This document shows, one piece after another, positions 7,840 through 18,767 of a stretch of DNA of 64,000 nt (its first letter is position 1; every line of letters begins with the position of its first letter). The stretch is from Methanobacterium sp. SMA-27 (lineage in GTDB: Archaea; Methanobacteriota; Methanobacteria; Methanobacteriales; Methanobacteriaceae), in contig NZ_JQLY01000001.1 in assembly GCF_000744455.1 (NCBI RefSeq), positions 1,302,001-1,366,000 on the forward strand. Reading direction: 5' to 3'. The notes beneath the pieces were generated by a model. It saw only the letters and a list, made by a program, of their open reading frames with translations, was not told where the DNA came from and searched no databases. The translations under genes were made by a program, and so were the position numbers.

Positions 7840-10036
7840 ATTACCTCAAATAAAACAAATCAACCTGGGAGATACTTTAAAAGAGGTAAGGAAAAATCAA
7901 GATGATATTGTATTTGAACCAGGTATAACAATCCTTTCACAACAACCAGGAACTGGTAAATCCACCCTATTAAAAAAATATCTCCAAGCAACAGATGAAA
8001 AATGGGTATTGACAGTTCCTAATCACACCTTAATTGAAAGTGAATATGGGAAAATAAAAAAAATCAAGGGTGTTAACGCGTGGAAGGGATTTTCAAAAGC
8101 ATGTCCGAAATATATAGGCAAAGATACACATGTTAGAAAGCTTAAGGATAGGTATGGGTTTAATGCAGGATTAATTTGTAGTAATGCATGTACTAAAGAT
8201 GAACAGAAAAAATGTCCTTACAAAAAACAATTCAAAAACCCAAAAAATATCATTACAGTATCAGCATATCATAATACACAATATTTCTATGACAAAGAAA
8301 AATTCAGGTTTGATATAGCAATAATAGATGAAAGTCTCCAAGGACACAAACCATTAGAACTCAAAAAAGACGAAATTCGAAAATCCATTGATTTAATCTA
8401 TGATTACATTGATAATCCTCAAATCAAAATGTATTTCATGGACATTATTGAAAAGAAGGAATTATTCTTATATGATATAAATTTAGAACATGGTAAAGCT
8501 ATTATTGATTTGGTATCTACTGATCAACGAAAAGCCGTTCAAAAAGCACTTAATCAGAAAAAGGATTCTGATATTAAAACCATAAATAAACTCAAAATAT
8601 ATGATATCATCAAATGGCTCTATTATTATTCAATTTATCAAGAAGATAGAATCTATGGTGATCCTTACATATACAGAATATTTGATCTTGCACGACAAGG
8701 AGTCAAAGTTGTTTTTGCAGATGCAAGTTTCAATCTTTCATTATTCCAATCATTACTAGGAAGATATCAACACGAAGATAAGTTAATTCCACGTTCTAAA
8801 TTATTAAAAACAAAAGATCTTAAACCAATAGAAAACCTAGAAATTAAGCTTTACAGTAGCCACATTAAAAATGATGACTTGACAATTTATAGAATGTGGG
8901 GGGAAAATTCTTTCTATAAAGAACATTTACGTAGAAATAAAGATGATCTCCAGTATTTTATTGATCAAACTAGACGAAAACACCCAAATATAGGGATTAT
9001 TACATATAAAAAACATTTGGGTTTATTTAATAAAGAAGATGAATCAACATATTTTGGTAATTTAAGAGGATTAAATTCCTTTGAGAAAAAAGATGCTATG
9101 TTTATCATAGGATCATATCTCACAAACCACGAAGCAATTGTAAATGATTACAATGCATTATTCTTAACGAATCATGAAATAGGAATAGATACATGGAGAC
9201 CAAGGTATATTGAAACGAATGTTAAAGATTCAGAGTTTCAAGGTGATTATTACCAAGAATGGAAAATAAATGGAGATCTATTCAATCTTACCATTCCTGG
9301 AGGGTTTGATGAAAAAAACCCTGAACCTGTACAAGAAGTTCCAAAAAAATATAAAAATCTCCAAGAAGATGAACATATTTTTATACCTGAATTAAAAGCC
9401 TATAATGAATCGTGTGTTAATGTTATTATTCTTAATGAGCTTAAATTGAAAGAAGCTCTGAAAAAAGGTTCAGTTGATATCGAAGTTTTATTCCCGATTA
9501 ATCTTTATGATAAACATTTATTTGATAGTGAGATTTATCAAGCTATTCATCGGGCAAGACCTATTAATAATCCGGATATTCCGATTTATGTTTTTGGATA
9601 TATCCCATTGGATATTAAAAATGAATTCAATACATTATACGTACGTTACGATAACACAAAGGTGTATTTCATGGAAGATTTCAAAGGTGTTTGCCCTTCA
9701 ATATTAGTTGGATCAATACAACATTATTGTTACAAAAATCCAAAAGATGGCTCTTTGGATGTTGCAAAGGCATTTAGTCTCTATAAAGAGAATAGAAAAG
9801 ATTACAATACTCCTTTTATAACCTACATTCGAAATGGTATAAAAACTACTGAAGTAAATCGGATCAACGATTTAATAAAAAAAGGAGTTCATACCATTGC
9901 AGGATTTGAGAAAGAATATAAAAAACTCAAAAAACAAGCACTTATAAAAGATAAAGACTTCATAAATTTTGTTAAATATTGTATTTACTACTCAGATGAT
10001 GAAAAACAAACACGTATAATCCTTCCTTCATATTAG
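7811..10036 (+). CDS. SF2-like helicase/ATPase with four-Cys cluster (element replication)
   Basis: A 741-residue protein (ATG 7811 or 7820) overlapping the Alba-like gene. Walker A is QQPGTGKST (residues 44-52), the DExx-type motif is AIIDES (about 170-175), motif III-like is VFADAS (about 301-306), a motif V-like YFGNLRG lies at about 414-420, and motif VI is QAIHRARP (about 577-584). Between Walker A and the DE motif there are four cysteines (C98, C123, C127, C135), spaced like the Fe-S or zinc cluster inserted at this point in XPD/Rad3-type helicases. Proteins with this layout are the large replication helicases of archaeal plasmids and proviruses. It has no recognisable primase part. Being the largest gene of the element, and paired with Alba, it is probably its replication protein. 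Confidence 0.75.
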   Translation: MLTMKINPNKLPQIKQINLGDTLKEVRKNQDDIVFEPGITILSQQPGTGKSTLLKKYLQATDEKWVLTVPNHTLIESEYGKIKKIKGVNAWKGFSKACPKYIGKDTHVRKLKDRYGFNAGLICSNACTKDEQKKCPYKKQFKNPKNIITVSAYHNTQYFYDKEKFRFDIAIIDESLQGHKPLELKKDEIRKSIDLIYDYIDNPQIKMYFMDIIEKKELFLYDINLEHGKAIIDLVSTDQRKAVQKALNQKKDSDIKTINKLKIYDIIKWLYYYSIYQEDRIYGDPYIYRIFDLARQGVKVVFADASFNLSLFQSLLGRYQHEDKLIPRSKLLKTKDLKPIENLEIKLYSSHIKNDDLTIYRMWGENSFYKEHLRRNKDDLQYFIDQTRRKHPNIGIITYKKHLGLFNKEDESTYFGNLRGLNSFEKKDAMFIIGSYLTNHEAIVNDYNALFLTNHEIGIDTWRPRYIETNVKDSEFQGDYYQEWKINGDLFNLTIPGGFDEKNPEPVQEVPKKYKNLQEDEHIFIPELKAYNESCVNVIILNELKLKEALKKGSVDIEVLFPINLYDKHLFDSEIYQAIHRARPINNPDIPIYVFGYIPLDIKNEFNTLYVRYDNTKVYFMEDFKGVCPSILVGSIQHYCYKNPKDGSLDVAKAFSLYKENRKDYNTPFITYIRNGIKTTEVNRINDLIKKGVHTIAGFEKEYKKLKKQALIKDKDFINFVKYCIYYSDDEKQTRIILPSY

Positions 10037-10660
10037 AAAAATCCTAGAAGCTGGATCATATGTGGAAGCATGGAATTAATAGAAAAGGAGGATTATTAAG
10101 AGATTGATTTTTTTTAAATTGGAAAAAACTTAGAACGCATCTTTTTAAGATTCACAACGAAATATGACTTGTTTTCCATTTTATTTAATGAGTTAACATA
10201 GAAATAATAGAAAAGAAGGAATCTTTTATAATCCTTAATAACGCTTGAATTTCGATGAAAAGGTGGTTTCCAGATAGATCAAATTTTTATTCACTATATA
10301 ATAATATTATATTGGATTAAATTTAACTAGGCATCTTTTAACATCGCTGATATATCTCATTAGAAAAGATTTATATGAGCTTAAAACTTATAAATTCTAT
10401 AATTTTAATAATGAATTTGATGTTTTCATGAGCCTAAACAATAATAAAATAAATGAGTATTACATATTCCCTCAGTAGTTTTTGATCATTTCTCTCATTT
10501 TATATGACTCCTACACTTTCTGACCTGTATTTCAAAACTTTTACTGCCCTACATTGCTATATATTGGAATAACAAAGATTCTGTTAAATAAAAAAAATCA
10601 CAATGGAATATAATATTCTTAATGTAGTTATATGTGCAATTTGAGATACAACTTGAATTA
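10037..10660. other. Intergenic region between helicase and integrase
   Basis: AT-rich and without a supportable gene. Two related segments, TAATAGAAAAGGAGGA at about 10077 and TAATAGAAAAGAAGGA at about 10205, are a weak direct repeat. Convergent ends of the helicase and integrase genes meet here, so it probably holds their terminators. Confidence 0.4.
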
Positions 10661-11767
10661 TTACATACCATTGATTAATCGATTGTTTATGCTACTTTTG
10701 ACTAACGTTGAATTATTTACAGTTTCAACTTTATTGTGTCCTGTTTGATGATCAAAATTCAGATTGTTCATAAAATTTTGGTACTCTTCCCGCAATTTTT
10801 CACTGGGAGTGGAAAAGTAAGTTCGAGTAAGTGGATCCCTCCTGTGTCCCATTAATTGGCGTATGTAATGATGGGGCATTCCTGCTTCTTCCAATCTGTT
10901 AGCGAAGAATTTACGAAGTATATGGCTATGGAAAAAAATTTGTCTCCCAACATTGTTCCATCCACATTCTTTGTTAAGTTTCCTTAAAAAACGTTGGAAA
11001 ACATCACTTCTCAACCCTTTATCCGTTTTACCTCTAAACAATGGGTCATCAATCTTTTGTGGAGGATGTTCTATCAAATAATGTATGATATTCCGAGTTG
11101 TTTCAGGAGTATTAAATGTTACATGAGATGTACCGCTCTTAATACGTTGAATATGCCACATTAGAACTTTATTTTTCGGATATAATTGATCCCATGCAAT
11201 ATAATCTAAAATTTCTGTTCTATAATTTTCAGGTGGAACATTTAAACCGTTTAAAAAATCAGAAAACTTGAGTTTCAATACATCACCCAAGCTAATACCA
11301 CTACTAGCCATTAAAAGGATAATAGATTGATATTTAATATTGCAGAAACTCAATGCTTTTAGAATATCTTCTTTGGAAGGAATAGCTTCTTGTTGTAGAT
11401 CGGGAACAGATGCATGATATGTGCGTTTAGGTAACTCAATTTCATAATATGCATAAAACCCTCGGGTAGTAGTTATGATATCTTCAATTTTTTGGGGACT
11501 GAAATCATTTGTTATAAGATGATCCTGTAAGTCAGTCAGATGTATTTTGATCCTTCGAAGTCTTTTTCTAATGCCCTGATCTTCATCTGTTTCCGCTTCT
11601 TCGATTAATTCTGTTGGTGTGAGACCAGTTACGATTGAATAGATAGTTAGTTTTCTTGAATAGCTTCTTATGGTCTCTGATTTCAGATTACGAAAATGCA
11701 CATACTCTTTGAATAAAGAATCATTTACTATCTTATTATTCCGGGCTTTATTTGGTTTAAAAACCAT
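10661..11767 (-). CDS. int: Tyrosine recombinase / integrase
   Basis: A 368-residue site-specific recombinase. The N-terminal part (about 10-110) is a helical SAM-like core-binding domain. The catalytic part shows HILR (H282 to R285), GH at 307-308 and the nucleophile Tyr in RTYFSTP (Y317). The place of the first catalytic Arg reads SSGISLGDVLKL, where most family members have an Arg in a GLRxxE motif, so the box I Arg is either missing or shifted. It starts 31 bases from the tRNA-Thr gene on the same strand, as expected for the enzyme that joined this element to that tRNA. It is probably responsible for both attL/attR repeats in this window. Confidence 0.9.
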   Translation of the reverse strand: MVFKPNKARNNKIVNDSLFKEYVHFRNLKSETIRSYSRKLTIYSIVTGLTPTELIEEAETDEDQGIRKRLRRIKIHLTDLQDHLITNDFSPQKIEDIITTTRGFYAYYEIELPKRTYHASVPDLQQEAIPSKEDILKALSFCNIKYQSIILLMASSGISLGDVLKLKFSDFLNGLNVPPENYRTEILDYIAWDQLYPKNKVLMWHIQRIKSGTSHVTFNTPETTRNIIHYLIEHPPQKIDDPLFRGKTDKGLRSDVFQRFLRKLNKECGWNNVGRQIFFHSHILRKFFANRLEEAGMPHHYIRQLMGHRRDPLTRTYFSTPSEKLREEYQNFMNNLNFDHQTGHNKVETVNNSTLVKSSINNRLINGM

Positions 11768-11787
11768 CTAAATCACCCCAAACATTT

Positions 11788-11793
11788 AAAAAA
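11788..11793 (-). terminator. Oligo-T terminator of tRNA-Thr
   Basis: An A6 run on the plus strand (T6 on the minus strand) lies 4 bases beyond the discriminator base of the tRNA. This is the usual archaeal stop signal, here supplied by the element side. Confidence 0.55.
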
Positions 11794-11797
11794 GTAG

Positions 11798-11873
<76 letters not shown>

Positions 11874-11990
11874 TTTTTACTATATAACTGTAAATGAATT
11901 TAAGTCTATCTATCCCTCATAATTTACTGGGATAATCCATTAAAAATAGATAAAAAATATAATATAATTTATAAAATAATGAAAATATGG

Positions 11991-12792
11991 TTAAAATTCA
12001 TCCAGTGTGGGTTGTTTTGTTTGGAAATCATCAAGATCAATACGCATACCATCACGTGCAGCTATTATCTTAACACCAGTATTTTTTTCAACCCTCTGAG
12101 CCTCCCTTTCAGGATACTCCATAATGAACTTCATTCCTAAATGTGTCATAATTGCGAGTTTAGGTTTAACTTCCTTTACAAGAACCTCAAAATCATCAAC
12201 AGACATGTGGCCCCTAATTCTTTCACTTCCTGCCCTAATAACACTTGCAATTAGAACATCTGCACCCTCATGATGCTTGTGAAGTTCGGGAAAGTACTCT
12301 GTATCAGTTGTATAGGATATTGTGAAATTATCATACTCCAGTTTAAAACCCACAGCTTTAGGATCACCGTGTATAGTCTTTGTAGCTGTTATATCTAAAT
12401 TATCAAACCGCTTATGGTCACAATCTTCCAATACAACCACTTCTGGTTTGCTTAGATGGTACTTGGATATGCATGGACCCCAAGTTTCATAACCATCAAT
12501 AACACTTCGACTACCAATAACAGTACCTTTTTTCCGGGTCATACCGTTTGTCATGGCCTCCAGCATTACCTCTGCATCGGAATAATGGTCAGTATGAGAG
12601 TGTGATACCATGAGAATGTTTACTTTCATTGGATTTAATCCAAATTGGTAAGTTCTAACAAGTGCTCCAGGACCAGGATCAACATGGATATTTTTTCCAT
12701 CTATATTTTCTATCCTAAATCCGCCGGTCATCCTTCTCTGGGTAATGGTCGCGAAATCGTCCACCACCACTTCCTAAAAATATTAGTTTCAT
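11991..12792 (-). pseudogene. Metallo-beta-lactamase-fold hydrolase, frameshifted near the start
   Basis: From the ATG at 12792 the frame reads [13 protein letters not shown], the usual first strand and glycine loop of this family, then loses frame at 12753. After skipping one base (an extra C in TTTCGCG) it continues [12 protein letters not shown] and is open to 11991. Without the shift the only reading is from a GTG at 12770, which lacks the first strand. Metal-binding motifs are intact: SHSHTDHY (HxHxDH), later histidines in THLGMKF and IHGD, and an Asp in TTDTEY. Family members are cytosolic Zn-dependent hydrolases; the substrate is not known. If the extra base is a sequence error the gene is normal and 267 residues long. 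Confidence 0.8.
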
Positions 12793-12889
12793 ATTTTAAC
12801 CTCACAACTATACAAGATTCTTTTTATATTAAATGTTTACCATCCAATTTTGATACGATCATTTATTATAAGTTGTTCTCAAATTAATA

Positions 12890-13840
12890 TTATTTAATAT
12901 TCTCTTTATTATCTGGATCAGCCCTACAAAGAATAAAGTCACAATTTAATGGCTCTTTTGTTCTATTAATACATAGATTTTCATTCTCAATAACTGCTAA
13001 ATCCCCTCTAGACACTTTTGATCCATCCTGTGCTGTCATTTCTATGAGTTCAGATGGTTTTGCAATTGTATTCCAATCGGTGTCTAAGGCTTCAATACTT
13101 TTATCAAGGATAATCCCAATTTCATTTCCCTTAACATATGCAACATTTCCAATAGCACCCTGAATAACAATCTTGGTAGCCATTTGAATATTTTGGGATG
13201 TTTGTATAAGGTTTTCCTTCAACTGGGTTCTGTACTCTTCAAGATCCTTAACATCCTGAAGTATGGTAACTCTCAAGAGCTCTTTTGCTTCTTTTGTATC
13301 AATTGAAGGATATTTCATCATAACGTCATATTCTGGGCTTACAGTAGGTGTTTCAATAGCAACTTCTTCCATTACACTTTCAAAAATCTTTCTAATTGTT
13401 ACAAGATTCAACTTTGATTTCCAGTATCTTTTAATGGTCTTTTCAGCTAGTTCCTTGGTATATTTATTTCCAAAAACAATAATAGAACTTCCACCGCTTT
13501 TTACTGTCTTCAAGTCTGATCCTAATAATTCAATAATGTTGTAAGCACCAGTAGTGGCATAGATACGTTTACGTTTGGTTTCATATACAGTTTTAGACCT
13601 TACTTCGCCAACAACAACATCCCCAATTTCATGGATTTTATCTGCATCATCAGAAATTTTTATGTTAATTCCAAGTTCATCGGCTTTTTTTAACAGTTCT
13701 TCCTTTGTGTTGATGGATCCAGAATAGAGTTTTTCTTCAAGATTTTCCCTAGGTCCTTCCGGGCCAAAAAATCCGATTCTCCTCTTATCTCCGGCCATTA
13801 CGCATCCTTTGCTTCCAATATAAGTTATTATAAGACTCAT
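12890..13840 (-). CDS. DUF2121 proteasome-like (Ntn-hydrolase fold) protein
   Basis: A 316-residue protein opening MSLIITYIGSKGCVMAGDKRR, characteristic of DUF2121, a family largely restricted to methanogens. The strand-turn-GDKRR opening resembles proteasome beta subunits and HslV, but the N-terminal Thr nucleophile is not visible, so proteolytic activity is not implied. The middle has a long charged coiled helix (about 195-225) and the C-terminal end a small separate module. It is a monocistronic gene facing the MFS transporter across a divergent spacer. Its role is not established. Confidence 0.8.
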   Translation of the reverse strand: MSLIITYIGSKGCVMAGDKRRIGFFGPEGPRENLEEKLYSGSINTKEELLKKADELGINIKISDDADKIHEIGDVVVGEVRSKTVYETKRKRIYATTGAYNIIELLGSDLKTVKSGGSSIIVFGNKYTKELAEKTIKRYWKSKLNLVTIRKIFESVMEEVAIETPTVSPEYDVMMKYPSIDTKEAKELLRVTILQDVKDLEEYRTQLKENLIQTSQNIQMATKIVIQGAIGNVAYVKGNEIGIILDKSIEALDTDWNTIAKPSELIEMTAQDGSKVSRGDLAVIENENLCINRTKEPLNCDFILCRADPDNKENIK

Positions 13841-14000
13841 TTAAACCACGTTAATCAAGGTATATTTTATATTTAATCTTTAATTCTCTTCTTATAAATC
13901 AGTTATTTAACTGGTTTTACAAAAACCACTTAATAATACGGCTATGAATTAGAATGATATTACAATATATAACTTAAAGTTTGTTTTATCATTCTTATGA

Positions 14001-15446
14001 ATGTTTAAGTGTATGAAACATTATAATATTTCTGATCACATGGATTCTGATAAAATTGAAGAAAAGAAAGTTAGAAATATAGCACTACTGGTAGTTGCAC
14101 TAGGATCCTTCCTTATACCGTTTATGGGATCATCCCTAAACATTGTTCTTCCTATAATACAGAAGGATCTAGCAGTAAATATAATACTGCTAAGTTGGAT
14201 ACCAACAGTTTTTGTTTTGGCCAATGCGGCATTAATACTTCCATTTGGACGCTTAGGGGATATATTTGGCCGTAAAAGAATTTACACCTATGGTGTGATT
14301 ATATATACGGCTGCATCTCTTTTAGCTGGTTTATCAAATTCGGGTATTATGCTAATCGTATTCAGTTTTATGCAGGGTTTTGGATGTGCTATGATATTTG
14401 CAACTGGTGTGGCACTTCTCAGCAGTGTTTACCCATCAAATCAACGAGGTGAAGCACTCGGATTATTTGTTACAGCTGTCTACATAGGATTATTTTTAGG
14501 TCCATTGTTAGGAGGTTTCCTGGCCCAAAATTTTGGTTGGAGAAGTATTTTCCTTTTTAACGTACCGTTTGGTATTTTTCTTTTTATTCTTATTAAAATG
14601 AGACTTCATGGAGAATGGAAGGGGTTGGGAGGTAAATTTGAAATTAGAGGATCTTTGATCTACAGCCTATCAATAGTTGCACTACTCTATGGATTTTCAA
14701 CACTTAACAGCAGTTTTGGTAAATTATCACTTTTTACAGGTGTAATTGGTCTTGTAATATTTGTTTTAAACGAAAAAAAATCTATAAATCCAATACTACG
14801 GCTAGGTATATTAAGAAAAAAGGTATCATCATTATCTGCACTTGCTATTCTGTTGATGAACATTGCAAATTCGGCAATGTGGGTACTTTTAAGTCTTTAT
14901 CTTCAGGATATAATGCATCTTGATCCTCAACAAACAGCTTTGATAATTTCAGTCGAACCATTGATGGTTGCATTATTATCCACCCCGGTTGGCAGACTCT
15001 CTGACAGGATTGAAAACAGAATATTTACTGTTATTGGAATGATAGTTACAACTATAGGATTGTTAATATTATCACAATTAACAACCAACAGCACTCTATT
15101 AATACCAATTATAGGTTTGATACTGGTAGGTATAGGCTTAGGTCTTTTCTCATCCCCAACAACCAATAGATTTATTGGAAGTGTTGAAGGAAGAGACTAT
15201 GGAATGGCATCGGGTGTACTTTCAACCATGACATATGCTGGTCAAACAATGAGTCTTGGTATTATGCTTTATATTTTTGCTGTGTACCTAGGCAATGTTC
15301 AAATCACAGAATCAAACTTTCCAGCTTTTCTCTTTAGTTTAAAAACGGCATTTATAGTATTTGCAGTATTAAGCGGGTTTGGTATTATTGTTTCAATATT
15401 AATTGGTCCAAAAAAGATTAAAGATGATTTGCAGAGAATTGATTAG
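14001..15446 (+). CDS. MFS transporter, DHA2 (EmrB/QacA-like) drug:H+ antiporter family
   Basis: A 481-residue, highly hydrophobic protein with about 14 predicted membrane segments, the number typical of the DHA2 group. The conserved loop after helix 2 is present ([13 protein letters not shown]), as is the helix 5 antiporter motif ([12 protein letters not shown]). It probably exports a toxic organic compound using the proton or sodium gradient; the substrate cannot be told. The start ATG 14001 has another Met at residue 5. Another family member lies at 39014-40384. Confidence 0.88.
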   Translation: MFKCMKHYNISDHMDSDKIEEKKVRNIALLVVALGSFLIPFMGSSLNIVLPIIQKDLAVNIILLSWIPTVFVLANAALILPFGRLGDIFGRKRIYTYGVIIYTAASLLAGLSNSGIMLIVFSFMQGFGCAMIFATGVALLSSVYPSNQRGEALGLFVTAVYIGLFLGPLLGGFLAQNFGWRSIFLFNVPFGIFLFILIKMRLHGEWKGLGGKFEIRGSLIYSLSIVALLYGFSTLNSSFGKLSLFTGVIGLVIFVLNEKKSINPILRLGILRKKVSSLSALAILLMNIANSAMWVLLSLYLQDIMHLDPQQTALIISVEPLMVALLSTPVGRLSDRIENRIFTVIGMIVTTIGLLILSQLTTNSTLLIPIIGLILVGIGLGLFSSPTTNRFIGSVEGRDYGMASGVLSTMTYAGQTMSLGIMLYIFAVYLGNVQITESNFPAFLFSLKTAFIVFAVLSGFGIIVSILIGPKKIKDDLQRID

Positions 15447-15494
15447 ATTGATAATTTTTTATTGTTTCATAGTTTTTACAACTAGAATAGATTT

Positions 15495-16412
15495 TTATCC
15501 CTGTGTTTCTAGTATTTGATCCAGTTCTCCTGCAACAGCCTCACTTTCAGCATCAATTCCAACAATATTTATTTTATCAGCACTTGGTACACCTACACCT
15601 AGTTCAGCAGCCCTTTTGATCTGTTCCAAATCAAATATCTTACCCTTAGATATGTCATTTGTTGTGTCGTAATGTCTTAATACTGCAACTCCTACTGCAT
15701 CAATTGCAATTCTATCATTTGACATCAAAAGAAGATTAGGTTCAACAACATGTCCCTGTTCAGGACCTTTATCCACAAATGCTTTGATTCCATCCATTAA
15801 AACTAGATCCATATTATAATGATTGTTTATTTCCGCAATCATTGATCTCTGGTAGGGTGATATATGGAGCTCACCCATATAATTGTAGACTCCTCCTGGA
15901 ACTTTCTTTGCAACAATTCCAACAGAATTTTTAAGCGATAGAGTGAAAATTCCACCAAATCTATGGGATTTAAGGCAACAAGTTTGAACCACCTTATCAG
16001 CGTCTTTAAATATCTTTGATATATAAAAACCTTTCATCCAGTGATTTCCATTTTTTTCAACTTTTACCCAGTCATCAGCATCTTCTTCATCCAGAATCCT
16101 GACTTCAAAATCTTCATCTTCTGCTATATCCATTACACCCATTGTTTCAAGCACAATTCTAGTATCACCCATTCCACTTCTCTCTGCAAGAGTAATTTTT
16201 TCAGGTTCCCCTTTTTTAATGGATCTAACAAGCGTTCTTAGTGTATCTGGATGTGTTGATGCAGGAAATGGATCTGCACTGTTAAAATTAGCCTTCAATG
16301 CAATATTTTTGGATTTGAAATCTGTAATATCAAAATTCTCAATCAGTCTTTCTATACCTTCTTCCCTTTTATCGGTTTTCAACAAGAAAACTGTTCCAAT
16401 ATCATTTGACAT
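15495..16412 (-). CDS. DUF362 domain protein
   Basis: A 305-residue cytosolic protein of the DUF362 family, recognisable by IALKANFNSADPFPASTHP near the N terminus, the ITLAERSGMGDT segment and the SLKNSVGIVAKKVPGG motif in the centre. Members are widespread in anaerobes and often linked to Fe-S or corrinoid proteins, but this one has no ferredoxin-type Cys clusters (only a CC pair near residue 145). It is convergent with the MFS gene. No enzyme function is assigned. Confidence 0.82.
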   Translation of the reverse strand: MSNDIGTVFLLKTDKREEGIERLIENFDITDFKSKNIALKANFNSADPFPASTHPDTLRTLVRSIKKGEPEKITLAERSGMGDTRIVLETMGVMDIAEDEDFEVRILDEEDADDWVKVEKNGNHWMKGFYISKIFKDADKVVQTCCLKSHRFGGIFTLSLKNSVGIVAKKVPGGVYNYMGELHISPYQRSMIAEINNHYNMDLVLMDGIKAFVDKGPEQGHVVEPNLLLMSNDRIAIDAVGVAVLRHYDTTNDISKGKIFDLEQIKRAAELGVGVPSADKINIVGIDAESEAVAGELDQILETQG

Positions 16413-16509
16413 TAAACCACCCTAATACTATAATATGTGTTTAGAGGTTAATTTAATCTTGCATTTTGGATAATGGTTAATGCCAAATTCATTTGAGCTT
16501 AAAACTTAC

Positions 16510-17364
16510 TCATTCCAGATGTTTGAACTGAAATCTGCATGACGGTGATCCATCCACAATGGTTGACCTTCTTTCCATACCTCCAGAAAGACCTGTCCAT
16601 TTATAGCTTCTATTCATCATTGCCTGACAATTCAAACAGAAAATAGGCTTCTTCAAAGCATCTTCATGCCATGGGCAATTCAAAAATTCTATATATGATC
16701 TGTTGCCCTTATGGTGTACAATTGTTTTAATACCAAAGTCTTTAAAAATATCAGAAAGCCATTCAATATAATCTGCAAAAAGCTGATCATTAGTTTCAAT
16801 ATCCTCAGGAGAGAGTTCTTCAACAAATCTAGGGTAAAGATCTTCGTCTAAACGTTCGGCAAATACCTTCAATAGCAACTCTCTCATTTCGATATCAGTA
16901 CCGGTGCTACTAGTTGGCATTGCTGTTAAAATAAAGTCATAAAAATCTGCTAACACTCTTTTTTTGATAATTTCACTTTTTTTCTTGTCACATCCATGTT
17001 TATATATGGCCATTTGAATATTGGCATTAACTTCACTCTTTTTAAATGGTTTTAATATATAACCGTAAGGTTCGGTTATTCTTGCACGTTCCAAAACCTC
17101 ATCATCAGAATAAGCTGTCAGATAAATGATTGGAGTGTCTTGTTGCTGGTGTATTTTTTGTGCAGCTTCAATACCATCCATATCACCTTTAAGAACAATA
17201 TCCATAAGTATAAGATCCGGCTTAGTTTTTAAAGCAGTTTCCACAGCTGCTTCACCAGTTGCAACTATTCCTACAACAATGTAACCTAAATCCTCTAATT
17301 TATACTTAATTCCCATGGCAACAATACTTTCATCTTCAACAACCATAATTCTCTCGTTACCCAT
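16510..17364 (-). CDS. Response regulator, receiver + methanogen output domain (MetOD1-like)
   Basis: A 284-residue protein. The receiver (1-120) has the acidic pocket ED at 10-11, phosphoacceptor D55 (LILMDI), Thr in YLTAYS and Lys in ILKPFK. The C-terminal 150 residues ([20 protein letters not shown] onward) contain conserved Cys/His positions ([21 protein letters not shown]) and match the methanogen output domain found behind receivers in these archaea. It has no DNA-binding helix-turn-helix, so it probably acts through ligand or protein binding. The ATG overlaps the stop of the upstream kinase gene (TAATG), so it is the last gene of a four-gene signalling operon. Confidence 0.85.
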   Translation of the reverse strand: MGNERIMVVEDESIVAMGIKYKLEDLGYIVVGIVATGEAAVETALKTKPDLILMDIVLKGDMDGIEAAQKIHQQQDTPIIYLTAYSDDEVLERARITEPYGYILKPFKKSEVNANIQMAIYKHGCDKKKSEIIKKRVLADFYDFILTAMPTSSTGTDIEMRELLLKVFAERLDEDLYPRFVEELSPEDIETNDQLFADYIEWLSDIFKDFGIKTIVHHKGNRSYIEFLNCPWHEDALKKPIFCLNCQAMMNRSYKWTGLSGGMERRSTIVDGSPSCRFQFKHLE

Positions 17365-18767
17365 TATAGTCTCTCCTTGTATTCAAGTTCCTTAAAAATG
17401 ATCTTAAATTCTTTATTTTCTCTGTTAAAGTCCAATTGGCCTTCAATTTGTTTAACCAGATTTTTTATTAATTCCAAACCCAATGTTTTACTCGAAGTAA
17501 AATCAACTTTATCAGAAAATGGAACTCCTGTATCACTTTCAATTAAGGAATATTCTTCATCAGCTATTTTATGGATTTCCACATTAATTTCTCCGGTTTC
17601 ATTTCCTGTAAATCCATGTTTCAGGGAATTTGATACCAGTTCATTTATAATGAGTCCGCATGGAATAGCTGTTTCAATCCCCAGCGTAACATCCTCTATA
17701 TCCAAATTCAATTTGATCCTAGATGAATCAACTCCGTATGAATCAAACAAATCTGATAACAGTCCCTTAACATATACCTCAAAATTAATAAGGGCAAGAT
17801 CTTCTGATTGATATAGATTTTCATGTATAAGTGCAATGGACTGTATACGATTCTGACTTTCCCTGTAAAGATCATTTACATCAACTTTATTTGATTGGGA
17901 TGATTGAAGTGAGAGTAGAGTTGAAACAATCTGCAGGTTATTTTTTACCCTATGATGTATTTCCCTTAAAAGAAGTTCTTTTTCTTTTAATGACTTGAAA
18001 ATTTCATTTTCACCCTTTTTACGTTCAGTAATATCGTTACCAACGCCAAATACTATAGATTTATCTTTTAAATAAACTGGTGTGATCGTAATTTCAAGAA
18101 TTTTAAATTTACCATTAATATCAAATTTAACTTCTAATATATCCTTTTTTTTCCATAAATCCTTATTTTCAATGTTTTTCAAGTCTTTCTCATATAATAT
18201 AAAATCTGAAAGGTTTTTGGTTAATAGTTCATTTTTGGTTATTTCCAAAAACATTAATGCAGCTTCATTGGAATCAATGAAATTTCCCATCTCATCAAAA
18301 ACAATTATAGGATTTCTATTCTTTTCAAACAGGGTTCTGTATTTTTTTTCACTTTCCAAAAGTGATAATTCGGCCTTTTTATGTTCAGCCTGTTCATTAA
18401 ATTCATTCAATGCTCTTTGAACTGCATGGCTAAGTTTGGGCAGGTTACTTTTAAGCACATAGTCAGTTGCTCCTTTCTTTAGCATCTCAACAGCAAAATC
18501 TTCACCTATTTTACCACTTACAAATATGAAAGGTATGTCAGGAGATATCTCCTTTGCAATATTAAGTGCTGAAACTCCATCGAAATGTGGAAGTGAATGA
18601 TCAGCAAGTATCAAATCTGGTTTGAATTCTTGAAGTTCTCTACGAAAATCATGCTCTTCATCAACACGTATGGATGTAAAATTAATTTTAGCTTTTATTA
18701 ATTCGTGCTCAGTGAGTTCAGCATCAAGTTCAACATCTTCAACCAGCAGAATTTTAATCTGTTCCAT
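17364..18767 (-). CDS. Hybrid histidine kinase: receiver-PAS-HisKA_2-HATPase
   Basis: A 467-residue soluble sensor kinase. The N-terminal receiver carries D56 (LILADHSLP). A PAS domain (about 140-250) ends in [11 protein letters not shown]. The kinase core is of the HisKA_2 type with the motif [18 protein letters not shown] (H271 or H272), and the HATPase N box is [14 protein letters not shown]. There is no membrane segment, so it senses a cytosolic signal or gets phosphate from an upstream kinase through its receiver. The start overlaps the preceding receiver gene by 14 bases, and the stop overlaps the next gene by one base, which suggests coupled translation. Confidence 0.9.
   Translation of the reverse strand: MEQIKILLVEDVELDAELTEHELIKAKINFTSIRVDEEHDFRRELQEFKPDLILADHSLPHFDGVSALNIAKEISPDIPFIFVSGKIGEDFAVEMLKKGATDYVLKSNLPKLSHAVQRALNEFNEQAEHKKAELSLLESEKKYRTLFEKNRNPIIVFDEMGNFIDSNEAALMFLEITKNELLTKNLSDFILYEKDLKNIENKDLWKKKDILEVKFDINGKFKILEITITPVYLKDKSIVFGVGNDITERKKGENEIFKSLKEKELLLREIHHRVKNNLQIVSTLLSLQSSQSNKVDVNDLYRESQNRIQSIALIHENLYQSEDLALINFEVYVKGLLSDLFDSYGVDSSRIKLNLDIEDVTLGIETAIPCGLIINELVSNSLKHGFTGNETGEINVEIHKIADEEYSLIESDTGVPFSDKVDFTSSKTLGLELIKNLVKQIEGQLDFNRENKEFKIIFKELEYKERL

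Noticed and set aside
9474..9707. 77-codon plus-strand frame inside the helicase gene
   Set aside because: The helicase frame has motif VI in this stretch, so the second frame is a shadow.
17377..17811. 144-codon plus-strand frame opposite the hybrid kinase
   Set aside because: Antisense shadow of the kinase; Ser/Leu-rich composition typical of such frames.
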